Source of the DNA: Desulfococcaceae bacterium HSG9
Lineage (GTDB): Bacteria > Desulfobacterota > Desulfobacteria > Desulfobacterales > JAUCGF01
DNA: 51,435 nt
Assembly (NCBI GenBank): GCA_030378005.1
Contig: JAUCGF010000108.1
Location: 1-51,435, forward strand
Reading direction: 5' to 3'
Shown: positions 1 to 9,564 of the stretch, piece by piece
Layout of the letters: every line of letters starts with the position of its first letter
Position numbering within the stretch: the first letter of the stretch is position 1
The notes under the pieces: model-generated
Databases searched by the model: none
Seen by the model: the letters and a program-made list of their open reading frames with translations, nothing else
What the model was told of the DNA's origin: nothing
Made by a program: the position numbers and the translations under genes

Positions 1-132
1 GTTTAGTATCTTATACACTAAGGATAGTTATGTGTTTATCTATCTATCTGAAATTTAAAATTTAAGGATTGTCGGATTTGAATGCAATAATATTGAATCA
101 TAAATAAAAAATATTTAACAGAGGAGGATGCT
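1..132 (+). promoter_or_regulatory. AT-rich leader upstream of tssB with strong ribosome binding site
   Basis: This AT-rich stretch precedes the first T6SS gene. A strong Shine-Dalgarno sequence (gaggagg, 121-127) sits just ahead of the tssB ATG at 133. The promoter of the locus could lie here, but I see no convincing -35/-10 pair and no sigma-54 element, and the window edge may cut off upstream sequence. Confidence 0.4.
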
Positions 133-612
133 ATGGCAAGTCAAGGAACTGTTCCCCCTAAGGAACGCGTCAACATCGTTTATAAACCGGCTACCGACGG
201 TGTTCAGGAAGAGATCGAACTTCCTTTGAAAATTCTTGTTATGGGTGATTTTACACTCAAGCAAGACGACACCCCGATCGAAGATCGTAAAGTTGTCAAC
301 ATAGACAAAGATAATTTCAATGAAGTATTGAAAAAATTCGAGCTTTCGGTAAATTTGAACCCATCCAACACCTTATCGGATGATCCGGAAGCGAAAATGA
401 GCGTTAATTTGGATTTTGAAACTTTAGCGGATTTCAAACCCAAAGCCATTGTCGATAAAATTCCCGAATTAAAAAAACTCCTCGAACTTCGGACTATGTT
501 GGCATCACTAAAAGGACCTTTGGGCAACACCCCCGCTTTCAGGCAGAAACTTCAGAATATCGTACAGGATGAAGATGTAAGAGAGCGTTTGCTGAAAGAA
601 CTCGGCCTATAA
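133..612 (+). CDS. tssB: T6SS contractile sheath small subunit TssB (VipA/ImpB)
   Basis: TssB pairs with TssC to build the contractile sheath in the cytoplasm around the Hcp tube. The 159-aa product has the usual length for the family (about 160-170). It shows the family hallmarks: an N-terminal 'RVNIVYKPATDG' strand, the 'LPLKILVMGDFT' segment, the 'VNLDFETLADFKP' region, and a C-terminal helical part with 'FRQKLQNIVQDEDVRERLL'. The start is fixed by the gaggagg ribosome binding site six bases upstream. tssC follows after about 220 bp, the standard order. The gene has the same base composition as the rest of the cluster, with no sign of damage. Confidence 0.95.
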   Translation: MASQGTVPPKERVNIVYKPATDGVQEEIELPLKILVMGDFTLKQDDTPIEDRKVVNIDKDNFNEVLKKFELSVNLNPSNTLSDDPEAKMSVNLDFETLADFKPKAIVDKIPELKKLLELRTMLASLKGPLGNTPAFRQKLQNIVQDEDVRERLLKELGL

Positions 613-834
613 ACTTGCTAAGGATCGGAAATGTTTGCGGATTCAGGCTTCGGCAAAAAACCGCTTCACTTAATTTTTGCGCTCCATACAAAGTACGAAT
701 GAGGAAGTTATTTCGTCTTCATTCCTAACCATATTCCGGCAGTTTGGCTGTCCGGTGTTCTTAACGGTACAATGAAAACATTTTTGTCGTTCATTCAGAG
801 ACTTAAATCTAAAAAATAGTGAGGAGATATAATT

Positions 835-2325
835 ATGGCTGAAGAAGAAGCACAAGGCACTCAGGAAAAAAGTGAAAAAGAAGCGCAGCAGGAAACTCCG
901 CTTTTAGACGAAATTGTCGATGCAACCAAACTTAAGCCCACGGATGACGGTTACACCGTAACACGACAGGGTGTTCAGGCATTTATCGACGAATTGATTA
1001 AACCCGAATGCGAAATCGAGCAGGTCAATTCAGCCGCCGTGGATAGCATGATTGCTGAAATAGACCAGAAAATATCCCGTCAATTGGATGCTATTTTGCA
1101 CGATAAAAGCTTTCAGGGATTAGAGTCCGCCTGGCGCTCTTTAAAATACCTGATCGATAAAACCGATTTTCGTGAAAATACCAGGATTAAGATTTTAAAT
1201 GTTACAAAAGATGAACTCCTGGATGACTTTGAGGACTCTCCGGAAATATTTAAGTCAGGTTTGTACAGCACCGTTTACAGGGATGAATACGGCCAGTTCG
1301 GAGGCAAGCCTTATGGTCTGATGTTAGGTAACTATGAGCTGAAACCCAATGCGCCAGATGTTAAACTGTTACAATATATGGCCGGTGTGGCCGCTACGGC
1401 ACATGCGCCTTTTGTGGCAGCGGCGTCGCCTTCCTTTTTCGGACTGGATGATTTTTCCGAGCTTCCCGGCCTAAAGGACCTTGAATCCATTTTTTATGGC
1501 CCCCAGTATATTAAATGGCAATCTTTCAGAGAAACGGATGACTCCCGCTGGACTGCTCTCACGGTTCCCCGTTTTATGTTGCGGTTGCCTTATGATCTTG
1601 AAAATAACCCGGTCAAGGAATTTGACTACGACGAAGACTATAGTGCCGGCAATGATGCTTATCTTTGGGGTAATGCCGCATTCGCATTGGCATCACGGAT
1701 AACCAACAGCTTCGCCCAACACCGGTGGTATGCCAATATTATAGGTCCTATGGCAGGCGGCGCGGTCGAAGATTTACCTCTCCATCAATATCAGGCGCTT
1801 GAAGGAATTCAGACCAAAATACCAACTGACATCCTTATTTCTGAAAGACGTGAATATGAACTGGCCGAACAGGGTTTTATTCCCTTGACAATGCGTAAAG
1901 GCAGTGACAATGCCGCTTTTTTCTCAGCCAATTCTGCCCAAAAAGCCAAAAAGTTTCCAGATACCAAGGAAGGTAAAGAAGCGCAAGTGAATTACGCGCT
2001 TGGAACCCAAATGCCATACTTGCTGATTATCAGCCGCTTGGCGCATTATCTTAAAGTTATTCAGAGAGAAAATATCGGCACATGGAAAGAGAAGAACGAT
2101 CTGGAGCGCGAACTCAATTTATGGATTAGCCAATATGTCGCCAATCAGGAAAATCCTTTACCTTCTGTGCGTAGCCGAAAACCGCTTAGGAGCGTTCAAA
2201 TTGATGTAAATGATGTTGAAGGTGAACCGGGTTGGTACCGAGTGAGCATGAAAGTAAGGCCGCACTTAAAATATATGGGCGCGTATTTCACTCTTTCACT
2301 GGTCGGAAAACTGGATAAAGAGTAG
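835..2325 (+). CDS. tssC: T6SS contractile sheath large subunit TssC (VipB/ImpC)
   Basis: TssC is the large sheath subunit and interlocks with TssB; its C-terminal region is the part that ClpV-type ATPases act on after contraction. The 496-aa product matches the family length. Recognisable blocks are 'FQGLESAWRSLKYLID' near residues 94-110, the 'APFVAAASPSFFG' segment, 'RFMLRLPYD', and 'LPLHQYQALEGIQTKIPTD' in the second half. A ribosome binding site (gaggag, 821-826) precedes the ATG. The first 30 residues are acidic and Glu/Gln-rich, as in many TssC proteins. A 400-bp non-coding stretch separates it from hcp, so tssB-tssC and hcp may differ in expression. Confidence 0.96.
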   Translation: MAEEEAQGTQEKSEKEAQQETPLLDEIVDATKLKPTDDGYTVTRQGVQAFIDELIKPECEIEQVNSAAVDSMIAEIDQKISRQLDAILHDKSFQGLESAWRSLKYLIDKTDFRENTRIKILNVTKDELLDDFEDSPEIFKSGLYSTVYRDEYGQFGGKPYGLMLGNYELKPNAPDVKLLQYMAGVAATAHAPFVAAASPSFFGLDDFSELPGLKDLESIFYGPQYIKWQSFRETDDSRWTALTVPRFMLRLPYDLENNPVKEFDYDEDYSAGNDAYLWGNAAFALASRITNSFAQHRWYANIIGPMAGGAVEDLPLHQYQALEGIQTKIPTDILISERREYELAEQGFIPLTMRKGSDNAAFFSANSAQKAKKFPDTKEGKEAQVNYALGTQMPYLLIISRLAHYLKVIQRENIGTWKEKNDLERELNLWISQYVANQENPLPSVRSRKPLRSVQIDVNDVEGEPGWYRVSMKVRPHLKYMGAYFTLSLVGKLDKE

Positions 2326-2734
2326 TCTCATGTATATGTAATCAGATTTTTGTTATCAACTTTAACAATAAATATGGAGGGCGATAATATGAAAGGTGAT
2401 AAAGATGGAGGGCGGGCGTCCTCGTAAACCGCCAATATAGAATCAAGCCAGGCTCATCAAAACTTGATAATATAAAAGGCTTGCCCAAAAAATCAAAATT
2501 GAGCGCGCGTCCTCACATAATAAAGAGTAAATTGAATTTTAGCAATTATCAGTAGATGGAAAAAGTTTTTGGAGACCTCGTTCCCACGCTTTGCGTGGGA
2601 ACGAGAATGTGTGTGAACTTTCCATCTACTGATTATCTTGAACTGTACAGGTCGAAAAATGCCATTCATACTGTCTGTTGTTTTGACAGACAGGTTTTAA
2701 TTAAAACAAAGCAATATGAAAAGGAGGTCCAGCC
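2326..2734. other. 409-bp intergenic region between tssC and hcp
   Basis: No convincing gene is present. A short run, atg aaa ggt gat (2390-2401) behind a ggaggg motif, starts a reading frame that closes after 12 codons, so it may be a relic. The 3' half holds the nested palindromic element 2548-2633. The hcp ribosome binding site (aaaggagg) lies at 2719-2726. Confidence 0.5.
2548..2633. repeat. Nested palindromic element upstream of hcp
   Basis: Two hairpins are nested. The outer arms are 15 bp and perfect (2548-2562 against 2619-2633, core atcagtagat). The inner arms are 13 bp and perfect (2577-2589 against 2593-2605, ctcgttcccacgc) with a 3-base loop. A relative of the inner hairpin recurs at 36261-36285, and the outer core recurs in the palindrome at 33305-33337, so both parts are dispersed repeats. 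It could also act as a transcript-stabilising hairpin ahead of the highly expressed hcp. Confidence 0.75.
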
Positions 2735-3223
2735 ATGCCGATGACAGGTTATTTAAAAATTGTAGGTGAAGAACAGGACGAAATGAAAGGGGATTGTGTT
2801 CAACAGGGTCGGGAAGATTTGATTCTTGTTTACGCTTTTGAACATAACGTTGAAATTCCGAGAGACACACATACCGGACTGCCGACGGGACAAAGAATCC
2901 ATCATCCGCTTACAATTACCAAACGCATAGATCCGGCTTCACCCATGATCTATCAAGCCTGCTGTTCAGGCGAGCATTTAAAAGAATTCGATTTTGATTT
3001 ATATTTAATTGATGAAAAGGGAAAGGAGGTGCATTATTATCAAATTGCTCTTGAAGATTCGATTATTGTTGATGTACACACCTATTTTCCCTTAACCTTT
3101 CTTGAAAAAAACAAGCCGTTTCTTCATATGGAAGAGGTCTCTTTTACGTACTCGAAAATAAAATGGGACCATATAGTGAAAAGTGTTAGCTCCGATGATG
3201 ATTGGAAAGTACCCAAAGTGTAA
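2735..3223 (+). CDS. hcp: T6SS tube protein Hcp (TssD)
   Basis: Hcp forms stacked hexameric rings that make the inner tube, and it can carry small effectors in its lumen. The 162-aa product starts with 'MPMTGYLKIVG' and has the Hcp blocks 'VYAFEHNVEIPRDTHTGLPTG', shown in short by 'HTGLPTGQRIHHPLTITK', then 'DPASPMIYQAC' and the late strand 'VSFTYSKIKWDH'. A strong aaaggagg site lies just upstream. The C-terminal tail after 'KSVSSDDDW' is short, so there is no fused effector domain. The gene stands alone between two gaps, which suits separate high-level expression. Confidence 0.95.
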   Translation: MPMTGYLKIVGEEQDEMKGDCVQQGREDLILVYAFEHNVEIPRDTHTGLPTGQRIHHPLTITKRIDPASPMIYQACCSGEHLKEFDFDLYLIDEKGKEVHYYQIALEDSIIVDVHTYFPLTFLEKNKPFLHMEEVSFTYSKIKWDHIVKSVSSDDDWKVPKV

Positions 3224-3297
3224 ACCGATGAAAACTGACATTTTAACTCCGGCCCTGCTTTGATGACGGAGGGCCGGAATAGGGGTGCAAAAAAATT

Positions 3298-3699
3298 ATG
3301 CTTAACGAACGGTTATTTGAACGCATTCGTGGATTAGATATAAATGCGGAGAGAAGCGTCGCTCCTAATGGCGTACACCTGATGCCTTCAATTGAGCGTC
3401 ATCTCAGACGATTATTGAATATACGTCAGGGAAGCGTTTTATTAGATTCCGCTATGGGCATACCTGATTTTACACATGTATCCGGTTTGAATACTTCTGA
3501 ATCCGCGCATGATATGGAACGAGCGATAAAAAAAATGGTTGAGAAGCATGAACCGCGATTAAGTGGCATACGTGTGAAATTCGACCCTGCGAAGCGTGAA
3601 TATGCGGTTCTGCATCTTACAATTTCAGCCCGCCTAGCCAAATCACGTGATATTCCGTTTGTTTTAGACGTTGCTATCAGCGCGAAAGGCGTTATATAG
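3298..3699 (+). CDS. tssE: T6SS baseplate wedge protein TssE (gp25-like)
   Basis: TssE is the gp25-like baseplate component that nucleates sheath polymerisation. The 133-aa product has the expected length. It begins with 'LNERLFERIRGLD' and carries the gp25-type 'SIERHLRRLLNIRQGSV' block, followed by 'GMPDFTHVSGLN'-like sequence ('AMGIPDFTHV'). Its stop is 13 bases before the tssF start, in the usual tssE-tssF-tssG order, so the three are probably translated from one message. Confidence 0.93.
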   Translation: MLNERLFERIRGLDINAERSVAPNGVHLMPSIERHLRRLLNIRQGSVLLDSAMGIPDFTHVSGLNTSESAHDMERAIKKMVEKHEPRLSGIRVKFDPAKREYAVLHLTISARLAKSRDIPFVLDVAISAKGVI

Positions 3700-3712
3700 G
3701 CTTTAATACTGA

Positions 3713-5494
3713 ATGTTTAATCGCTATTACAATCAAGAATTAAATAACCTTCGGGAACTGGCGGTGGAATTTTCCAAAACCCACCCGGTGCTTGCTCCCT
3801 ATCTCAATCTTGACGGACGTGTTGCGGATCCGGATGTGGAGCGCATGCTTGAAGGTGTCGCCTTTTTAAACGGGTTGTTGCGCCAGAAATTGGATGATGA
3901 ATTTCCGGAAATCATCCATGGGTTGACGGATGTGGTTTTCCCACATTATTTACGACCGATCCCGTCCGCATCAATTATCGCTTTCAGCCCCAAAGACTCC
4001 TTGCAAGAGAGTGTCACCGTACCTAAAGGCACATCTCTCGCTTCCGTTCCGGTTGATGGCACATCATGCTTGTTTCAAACTTGTTTTGCAGTCGAAGTCC
4101 ATCCGTTGCAGCTTACGAATGCTCAATTTATCGAACCACCGAGGAAGGCGTCTAAAATTCGAATCAGCATCAAGTCTCCGACGAGCAACTTGAATACATT
4201 GTCCGTAAAACGCTTGCGCTTTTTCCTCGGAGGCAATTATGCGGATGCCGCTGATCTCTATTTGCTTTTAAATCGACATATAAATTCCGTGACTATCCTG
4301 CCTAAACAGGGCGGTCAGCCATTAACCCTTCCTTCGGACGTTATCAAGCCCGCCGGTTTTGCGGAACACGAAAGTTTGATACCCTATCCCAGTCAAACAT
4401 TCACAGGCTATCGTCTGCTGCAGGAATATTTTTTACTGCCCGAAAAATTTCTTTTTATTGATATTACCGGATTTGATAAATGGACTGATCGGGGTGACGG
4501 CCATGAATTTGACATTGATTTGGAATTGAAATCACAATCCGCTTATCCGCCGCCGGTCAAACGGGAAAGTTTTGTTCTGTTTGCTTGCCCGGTAATTAAT
4601 CTTTTTAAGCATCATGCTGATCCGATTATGCTGGACCATCGTCGTTCTACTTATCATGTGCGTCCTTCAATACCTCCTTCAGGAGCTAAAACTCATGTAC
4701 GTCCTTCTTCAGAAGATAAAACAGACCATTTTCAGGTCTATTCAGTGGAAAGCGTTATTGGTGTTGTACAAGGTTCGTTAACCCAGAAAAAATATTCATC
4801 TTTAGAGGCGTTTGATTCAGACGGTACGCATCGCTATATTTACCAGCTTGAACACAAGGCTTCCGTTTCCGGCAAATCGGTTCAGATTTATCTCTCGTTG
4901 CCATATAGCGTTAAGTCAGCGTCGCCGGAGCGTGAATCCATTTCCATTGAACTGATCTGCACCAACGGGTCAATTACGGAAGGTTTACAGGTTGGGGATA
5001 TATCGCAACACACAACTGAATCACCGCATTTAATGGAATTTAAAAATCTGACGCCCCCCACAAATGCGCTACATCCTTTACTGAGTGACAACATGCTCTG
5101 GCAGTTTCTATCCCATCTGTCTTTAAACTATCTTTCTTTGGCCAATACGGATAATTTGAAGGACCTTCTATCGCTGTATAGTTTTCCTGACGGACGTGAA
5201 CAAGCGCAAGTCATAGCCAATCGGAAACGAATTGATGGTATTGTGGACATACAAGTTAAGCCGTCTGACAGACTGGTGGACGTGTATTTGATGCGCGGAC
5301 AGGATATCCGTGTTGATCTGCAAGCGGACAATTTTGCAGGACAGGGCGACCTGTTTCTGTTCGGATCGGTTTTAGATCGTTTTTTTGGCGTTTACACGCA
5401 CTTAAACAGTTACACCCAGTTTACCGCACGAGATATAAACACAGGTAGCGAGTATCTATGGCAACCCAAGATAGGCAAAACACCTCTGCTTTGA
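3713..5494 (+). CDS. tssF: T6SS baseplate protein TssF (VasA/ImpG)
   Basis: TssF forms the baseplate wedge with TssG, TssE and TssK. The 593-aa length and the opening 'MFNRYYNQELNNLRELAVEF' are typical, followed by 'DPDVERMLEGVAFLNGLLRQKLDDEFPE' (cited here as the block around residues 43-70). The motif 'PHYLRPIPSASI' and the C-terminal region with 'FLFGSVLDRFFGVYTHLNSYTQ' (shown around residues 548-570) are also family features. It overlaps the next gene, tssG, by 37 bp, which suggests translational coupling. Confidence 0.95.
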   Translation: MFNRYYNQELNNLRELAVEFSKTHPVLAPYLNLDGRVADPDVERMLEGVAFLNGLLRQKLDDEFPEIIHGLTDVVFPHYLRPIPSASIIAFSPKDSLQESVTVPKGTSLASVPVDGTSCLFQTCFAVEVHPLQLTNAQFIEPPRKASKIRISIKSPTSNLNTLSVKRLRFFLGGNYADAADLYLLLNRHINSVTILPKQGGQPLTLPSDVIKPAGFAEHESLIPYPSQTFTGYRLLQEYFLLPEKFLFIDITGFDKWTDRGDGHEFDIDLELKSQSAYPPPVKRESFVLFACPVINLFKHHADPIMLDHRRSTYHVRPSIPPSGAKTHVRPSSEDKTDHFQVYSVESVIGVVQGSLTQKKYSSLEAFDSDGTHRYIYQLEHKASVSGKSVQIYLSLPYSVKSASPERESISIELICTNGSITEGLQVGDISQHTTESPHLMEFKNLTPPTNALHPLLSDNMLWQFLSHLSLNYLSLANTDNLKDLLSLYSFPDGREQAQVIANRKRIDGIVDIQVKPSDRLVDVYLMRGQDIRVDLQADNFAGQGDLFLFGSVLDRFFGVYTHLNSYTQFTARDINTGSEYLWQPKIGKTPLL

Positions 5495-6627
5495 AAAAAT
5501 CGCTCTTGAGCCGAAGCGGCCGGTTTTCTTTTTTTCAGGCCGGGCGGCTTCTCAGGTTTTTTCTTGAACGTGAATATGCTGATGCCGAGCGTGGAAATAA
5601 AGAAGATAAGCTAACCGGGGATCGGCCGGCGCGATTACCCCAGTCTGTCCGGAACCGCGCTATCCGCATCAGACCGCAACTGTCGCTCGCTTTTCCCGCC
5701 ACTGATATTGTTTCGATCAAAGCTGAGAAGGCTGACGACGGTTTCGTGAACACACGTTATTTGGTTACAGCCGCCATTTTAGGATTATACGGCGAATCTT
5801 CGCCTTTGCCGACTTTTTACACCGAAGAATTATTTCAAGAGGCCCGTGATGGCCGAACTATCACCCGCGATTTTTTTGATATTATTAACACACCATTATA
5901 TCAGATGTTTTTCCAAGCCCAAAGTAAATATCGCCTGGGTATTAAAGTTGTTGAAGAAGAGGATTCATCAATTCTGGAACATCTTTTTTGTCTCACCGGC
6001 TTTGGCGGACATGCGTTTAGGAATAATAAGAATAATAACGAAAAAATTTCCTCCTTTTCAGAAAAGAAACGCAAACGCCAATTTGCTTCAGGGGCAACGC
6101 AAGCTGAATCTTCTGCACATCCGAATATGGATTTCCATAAACTGATTCGTTATAGCGGTTTATTCAACCTGATGCCGCGCTCCGCTCTGGGACTGGAAAC
6201 GTTGCTTGCCGATGCCCTTAAAGAACCGGGGTTGCAAATCATTTCATGTGTCGCTCGTCTCGCGAAGATTCCCGAAGATCAGCGTTTCAGTTTGGGTGTT
6301 TCAGGAACCAGCGCCGGAAAAAATTGCTTTCTGGGCCATACCATCCCTGATCGCATGGGTAAGTTTCGGGTGCGTTTGGGACCGATGGATTGGGATTCCT
6401 TTCAGGCTTGGCTGCCGCATACAGACAAGTATTGGCAACTGAAATCTTTGATAAAAATTTATGTGGATCAACTGTTAGAATGGGATTTGGAAGTTATCTT
6501 AGGTGTTGGTGAGGCTCGTTCGGCGTGTCTCCAAGCCGATGGCAATTCCCGTTTGGGATGGACCGGCTGGCTTTTAAGCCAAGAAACTTGCGAGTATGAA
6601 ACCCCGGCGCGTTTCGAACAACAATAA
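5458..6627 (+). CDS. tssG: T6SS baseplate protein TssG (VasB/ImpH)
   Basis: TssG is the partner of TssF in the baseplate wedge. The 389-aa product has the family opening 'SRSGRFSFFQAGRLLRFF' and the mid-protein block 'GLYGESSPLPTFYTEELF'. The C-terminal part holds 'LGHTIPDRMGKFRVRLGP'. Residues about 200-215 (KKRKRQFASG) form a charged insert. The start lies inside the tssF reading frame and has no clear ribosome binding site, so a coupled start is likely; a later start would lose the conserved N-terminus. Confidence 0.93.
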   Translation: MATQDRQNTSALKKSLLSRSGRFSFFQAGRLLRFFLEREYADAERGNKEDKLTGDRPARLPQSVRNRAIRIRPQLSLAFPATDIVSIKAEKADDGFVNTRYLVTAAILGLYGESSPLPTFYTEELFQEARDGRTITRDFFDIINTPLYQMFFQAQSKYRLGIKVVEEEDSSILEHLFCLTGFGGHAFRNNKNNNEKISSFSEKKRKRQFASGATQAESSAHPNMDFHKLIRYSGLFNLMPRSALGLETLLADALKEPGLQIISCVARLAKIPEDQRFSLGVSGTSAGKNCFLGHTIPDRMGKFRVRLGPMDWDSFQAWLPHTDKYWQLKSLIKIYVDQLLEWDLEVILGVGEARSACLQADGNSRLGWTGWLLSQETCEYETPARFEQQ

Positions 6628-6634
6628 AATTGCA

Positions 6635-6662
6635 GGGTGCGTTAGCGGAGCGTAACGCACCA
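6635..6662. repeat. Small palindromic repeat between tssG and tssH
   Basis: Perfect 9-bp arms (ggtgcgtta at 6636-6644, taacgcacc at 6653-6661) enclose an 8-base loop. The sequence resembles the palindromic repeats elsewhere in the window (16691-17165, 37781-37860) in style but not in sequence. It is not followed by a T-run, so it is unlikely to be a strong terminator. Confidence 0.6.
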
Positions 6663-6704
6663 TATTAATATTAAGAAATCAGGAAACAGAATTAATTATA
6701 TCAG

Positions 6705-9461
6705 ATGATTATCGTAGATATTAAAGGTTTACTGACGCGATTGAACTCTTTTTGCGCTTCTAAGTTGCAGGATGCCGCTGGTTTGTGCGTCGCTCGCGCC
6801 CATTATGAAGTTACCGCAGAGCATTTTTTCATTAAACTTCTTGAAGACCAGGGAGCCGATTGGGCGATTATATTGCGTCAATTCAATATTGAGGCGGGGC
6901 GCTTGCAAAAATTGCTGCAAGAGACTTTAGAGGATTTTGCCACCGGCAACGCCGCCAGACCGACCTTTTCACCATTACTTTTGGAGCTTTTGCAAGATGC
7001 CTGGATGCTGGCTTCCATTGATCTGGCCTCCAGAAAAATTCGCTCCGGCACTATTTTACTGGCCTTTTTGGCGAAACCGGCGCTATTTGCTTCGGGCCGC
7101 TACGCAGATTTGATTAAAACCATCGGACGTGAAACTCTGATGCAAAAATTTTGGACATTGGCCAAAGTTTCGTCGGAACACACGGTTGCATCGGATAGCA
7201 TATCTGAATCAAACGCACCTGAAACCTCAACAACTCCGGGAACGGAAAATGCCCTGAAACGCTTTTGTGCGGACTTTACCCAAAGAGCGCGGCAAGGCAA
7301 AATCGATCCGGTGTTCGGTCGCGATGCGGAAATTCGTCAAATGATCGACATTCTGGCGCGGCGGCGTAAAAACAATCCTATTTGTGTGGGGGAACCGGGA
7401 GTGGGCAAAACCGCTCTTGTGGAAGGCCTGGCGTTGCGCATCACTCGCGGTGATGTACCCGATCTGCTTCGTGATGTCATCCTGCTTTGCCTTGATATCG
7501 GGCTGTTAGAGGCCGGTGCCGGTATTAAGGGCGAATTTGAAAAACGTCTTAAAGCGGTAATGGATGAAATCAAAGCTTCGGTTAAACCGATCATCCTTTT
7601 TATTGACGAAGCCCATACACTGGTAGGCGCCGGAGGCACCCCGGGCGGAAGTGACGCCGCCAATCTGCTTAAACCGGCGCTGACACGCGGGGAATTGCGA
7701 ACGGTGGCGGCAACCACTTGGAAAGAATATAAAAAATATTTTGAAAAAGATGCGGCCCTGGCCCGCCGTTTTCAACCGATCAAGCTGGATGAACCTTCCG
7801 TTACAACGACCACTCTGATTCTGCGCGGCCTTAAAGCCAATTATGAAAAGGCGCATCAGGTGATGATACGTGATGATGCCATTAAAACCGCGTCCGAGCT
7901 GGCCGACCGCTATATCACCGGACGCTTTATGCCGGATAAAGCCATTGACCTTCTGGACACCGGCGCAGCGCGGGTTAAAATCAATCTGACAGCCAAACCG
8001 CCTGAACTTGAAGATAAAGAGCGCGCCATACGCGCCCTTGAGCGCAAACTAACAGCACTGGAACGGGACCGCCTCAACGGCCTGAATATTGATATGACTG
8101 AGTTGACCGCAACTACAGAGGAAATAGAAAAACTGATTAATGAAGCCTCTGTTTTGAAAAAGCGCTGGCAAAAAGAAAAAACGGCCGCGCATAAAGTGAT
8201 TGAACTGCGAGACAAGGTTTTTGCCTTGAAAGAGTCCGATGCGACCGCTGACACTAAGGAATCCGCACCGCTGTCTGAAGAACAAAAGGACGCGCCAACC
8301 CCAAAAGAGGATTCCGACCAGTTAAAAGAGAAAGAAGATTCCGACCGGCTAAAAGAGAATTTTGACCGGTTAAGGCAAGAATTTAAGGAAGCCCGTCAAG
8401 AGCTTGAAGCGTTGCAAGGTGACACGCCATTGATTCACGTTGAAGCCACCCCGGCCATGATGGCTCAAATCGTTGCGGACCAGACCGGCATTCCCAAGAG
8501 TAAAATCGTGCGGGATCAGGCACAGTCTGTGTTAGAATTTGAAGATCGCTTAAAAGAGAGCATCATCGGACAGAATCATGCGGTTGCAGCGATCACCCAA
8601 GTCGTCAAATCAGCGCGCTCGGGTCTGAAAGACCCGGCCCAGCCTGAAGGCGTTTTTTTACTGGTAGGCCCCAGCGGTGTGGGTAAAACCGAAACCGCGT
8701 TGAGTGTGGCTGATATTTTGTTCGGCGGCGAACGCGCGGTGGTTTCTGTTAATTTGAGCGAATTTCAGGAAAAACATACAGTCAGCCGCCTTATCGGATC
8801 GCCGCCGGGCTATGTGGGGTTTGGCGAAGGCGGTATTCTGACCGAAGCTGTCCGCCAAAAACCGTATTCGGTCGTTCTTTTGGATGAAGTTGAAAAAGCC
8901 CATCCCGACGTGTTAAACCTTTTTTATCAGGTTTTTGACAAAGGCGTTCTGGCGGATGGCGAAGGACGTGAGATCGATTTTAAAAACACCATATTATTTA
9001 TGACCGGCAATCTGACTCACGATATTATCACCGCAATGTGCGAGGGCGACCGACAGCACCCTACGGTCGAAGATGTTGTGGAAGCCATACGTCCCACACT
9101 TTCCCAACATTTCAAACCCGCGCTTGTGGCGCGCATGACCGTAATTCCGTATTACACTTTAAAACGTGATGCCATGCAAGGGATTGTACGCCTTAAATTG
9201 GACAAACTGGTTGAACGGATGCAGCATAACAATAAAATGCAATTGCTTTACACACCGGCACTGGTTGAGAGCATGGCCGCCCGTTGTACGGAAACAGAGA
9301 GCGGCGCCCGCAATATTGATTTTATCTTAAACAGCACTATCATGCCCCGCATGTCCCATGAAATTCTGACTCGTATGAGTGCGGGCGGGCTGCCCTCCGG
9401 GGTTAATTTGGATATTGATGAAGAGGGGAATTTTACAACAGAGTTTTATAGCGACTCGTAA
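6705..9461 (+). CDS. tssH: T6SS sheath-recycling AAA+ ATPase TssH (ClpV)
   Basis: ClpV disassembles the contracted TssB-TssC sheath. The 918-aa product has a Clp_N region at about residues 1-150, a first AAA domain with Walker A 'GEPGVGKT' (229-236) and Walker B 'ILFIDEAH' (297-304), and a second AAA domain with 'GPSGVGKT' (655-662) and 'VVLLDEVEKAH' (about 723-733). The middle coiled coil (about 430-580) carries a low-complexity Lys/Glu/Asp insert with the repeated words 'KEDSD.LKE', longer than I expect for ClpV. The C-terminus has 'TETESGARNIDFILN', characteristic of ClpV rather than ClpB. It follows the baseplate genes and precedes vgrG. Confidence 0.96.
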   Translation: MIIVDIKGLLTRLNSFCASKLQDAAGLCVARAHYEVTAEHFFIKLLEDQGADWAIILRQFNIEAGRLQKLLQETLEDFATGNAARPTFSPLLLELLQDAWMLASIDLASRKIRSGTILLAFLAKPALFASGRYADLIKTIGRETLMQKFWTLAKVSSEHTVASDSISESNAPETSTTPGTENALKRFCADFTQRARQGKIDPVFGRDAEIRQMIDILARRRKNNPICVGEPGVGKTALVEGLALRITRGDVPDLLRDVILLCLDIGLLEAGAGIKGEFEKRLKAVMDEIKASVKPIILFIDEAHTLVGAGGTPGGSDAANLLKPALTRGELRTVAATTWKEYKKYFEKDAALARRFQPIKLDEPSVTTTTLILRGLKANYEKAHQVMIRDDAIKTASELADRYITGRFMPDKAIDLLDTGAARVKINLTAKPPELEDKERAIRALERKLTALERDRLNGLNIDMTELTATTEEIEKLINEASVLKKRWQKEKTAAHKVIELRDKVFALKESDATADTKESAPLSEEQKDAPTPKEDSDQLKEKEDSDRLKENFDRLRQEFKEARQELEALQGDTPLIHVEATPAMMAQIVADQTGIPKSKIVRDQAQSVLEFEDRLKESIIGQNHAVAAITQVVKSARSGLKDPAQPEGVFLLVGPSGVGKTETALSVADILFGGERAVVSVNLSEFQEKHTVSRLIGSPPGYVGFGEGGILTEAVRQKPYSVVLLDEVEKAHPDVLNLFYQVFDKGVLADGEGREIDFKNTILFMTGNLTHDIITAMCEGDRQHPTVEDVVEAIRPTLSQHFKPALVARMTVIPYYTLKRDAMQGIVRLKLDKLVERMQHNNKMQLLYTPALVESMAARCTETESGARNIDFILNSTIMPRMSHEILTRMSAGGLPSGVNLDIDEEGNFTTEFYSDS

Positions 9462-9564
9462 AATCTCTGAAAAAGCTCTATAAGGGAACTCCAAATAAAT
9501 ATTAGATTACTTTTTGTACGGATACTTATTAAGTTTTCAAATCAAGTGTTGCAGGAGGTCAGAT

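Noticed and set aside
2556..2744. 62-codon open frame running into hcp
   Set aside because: It crosses the nested palindrome and has no ribosome site; the frame is an accident of the repeat.
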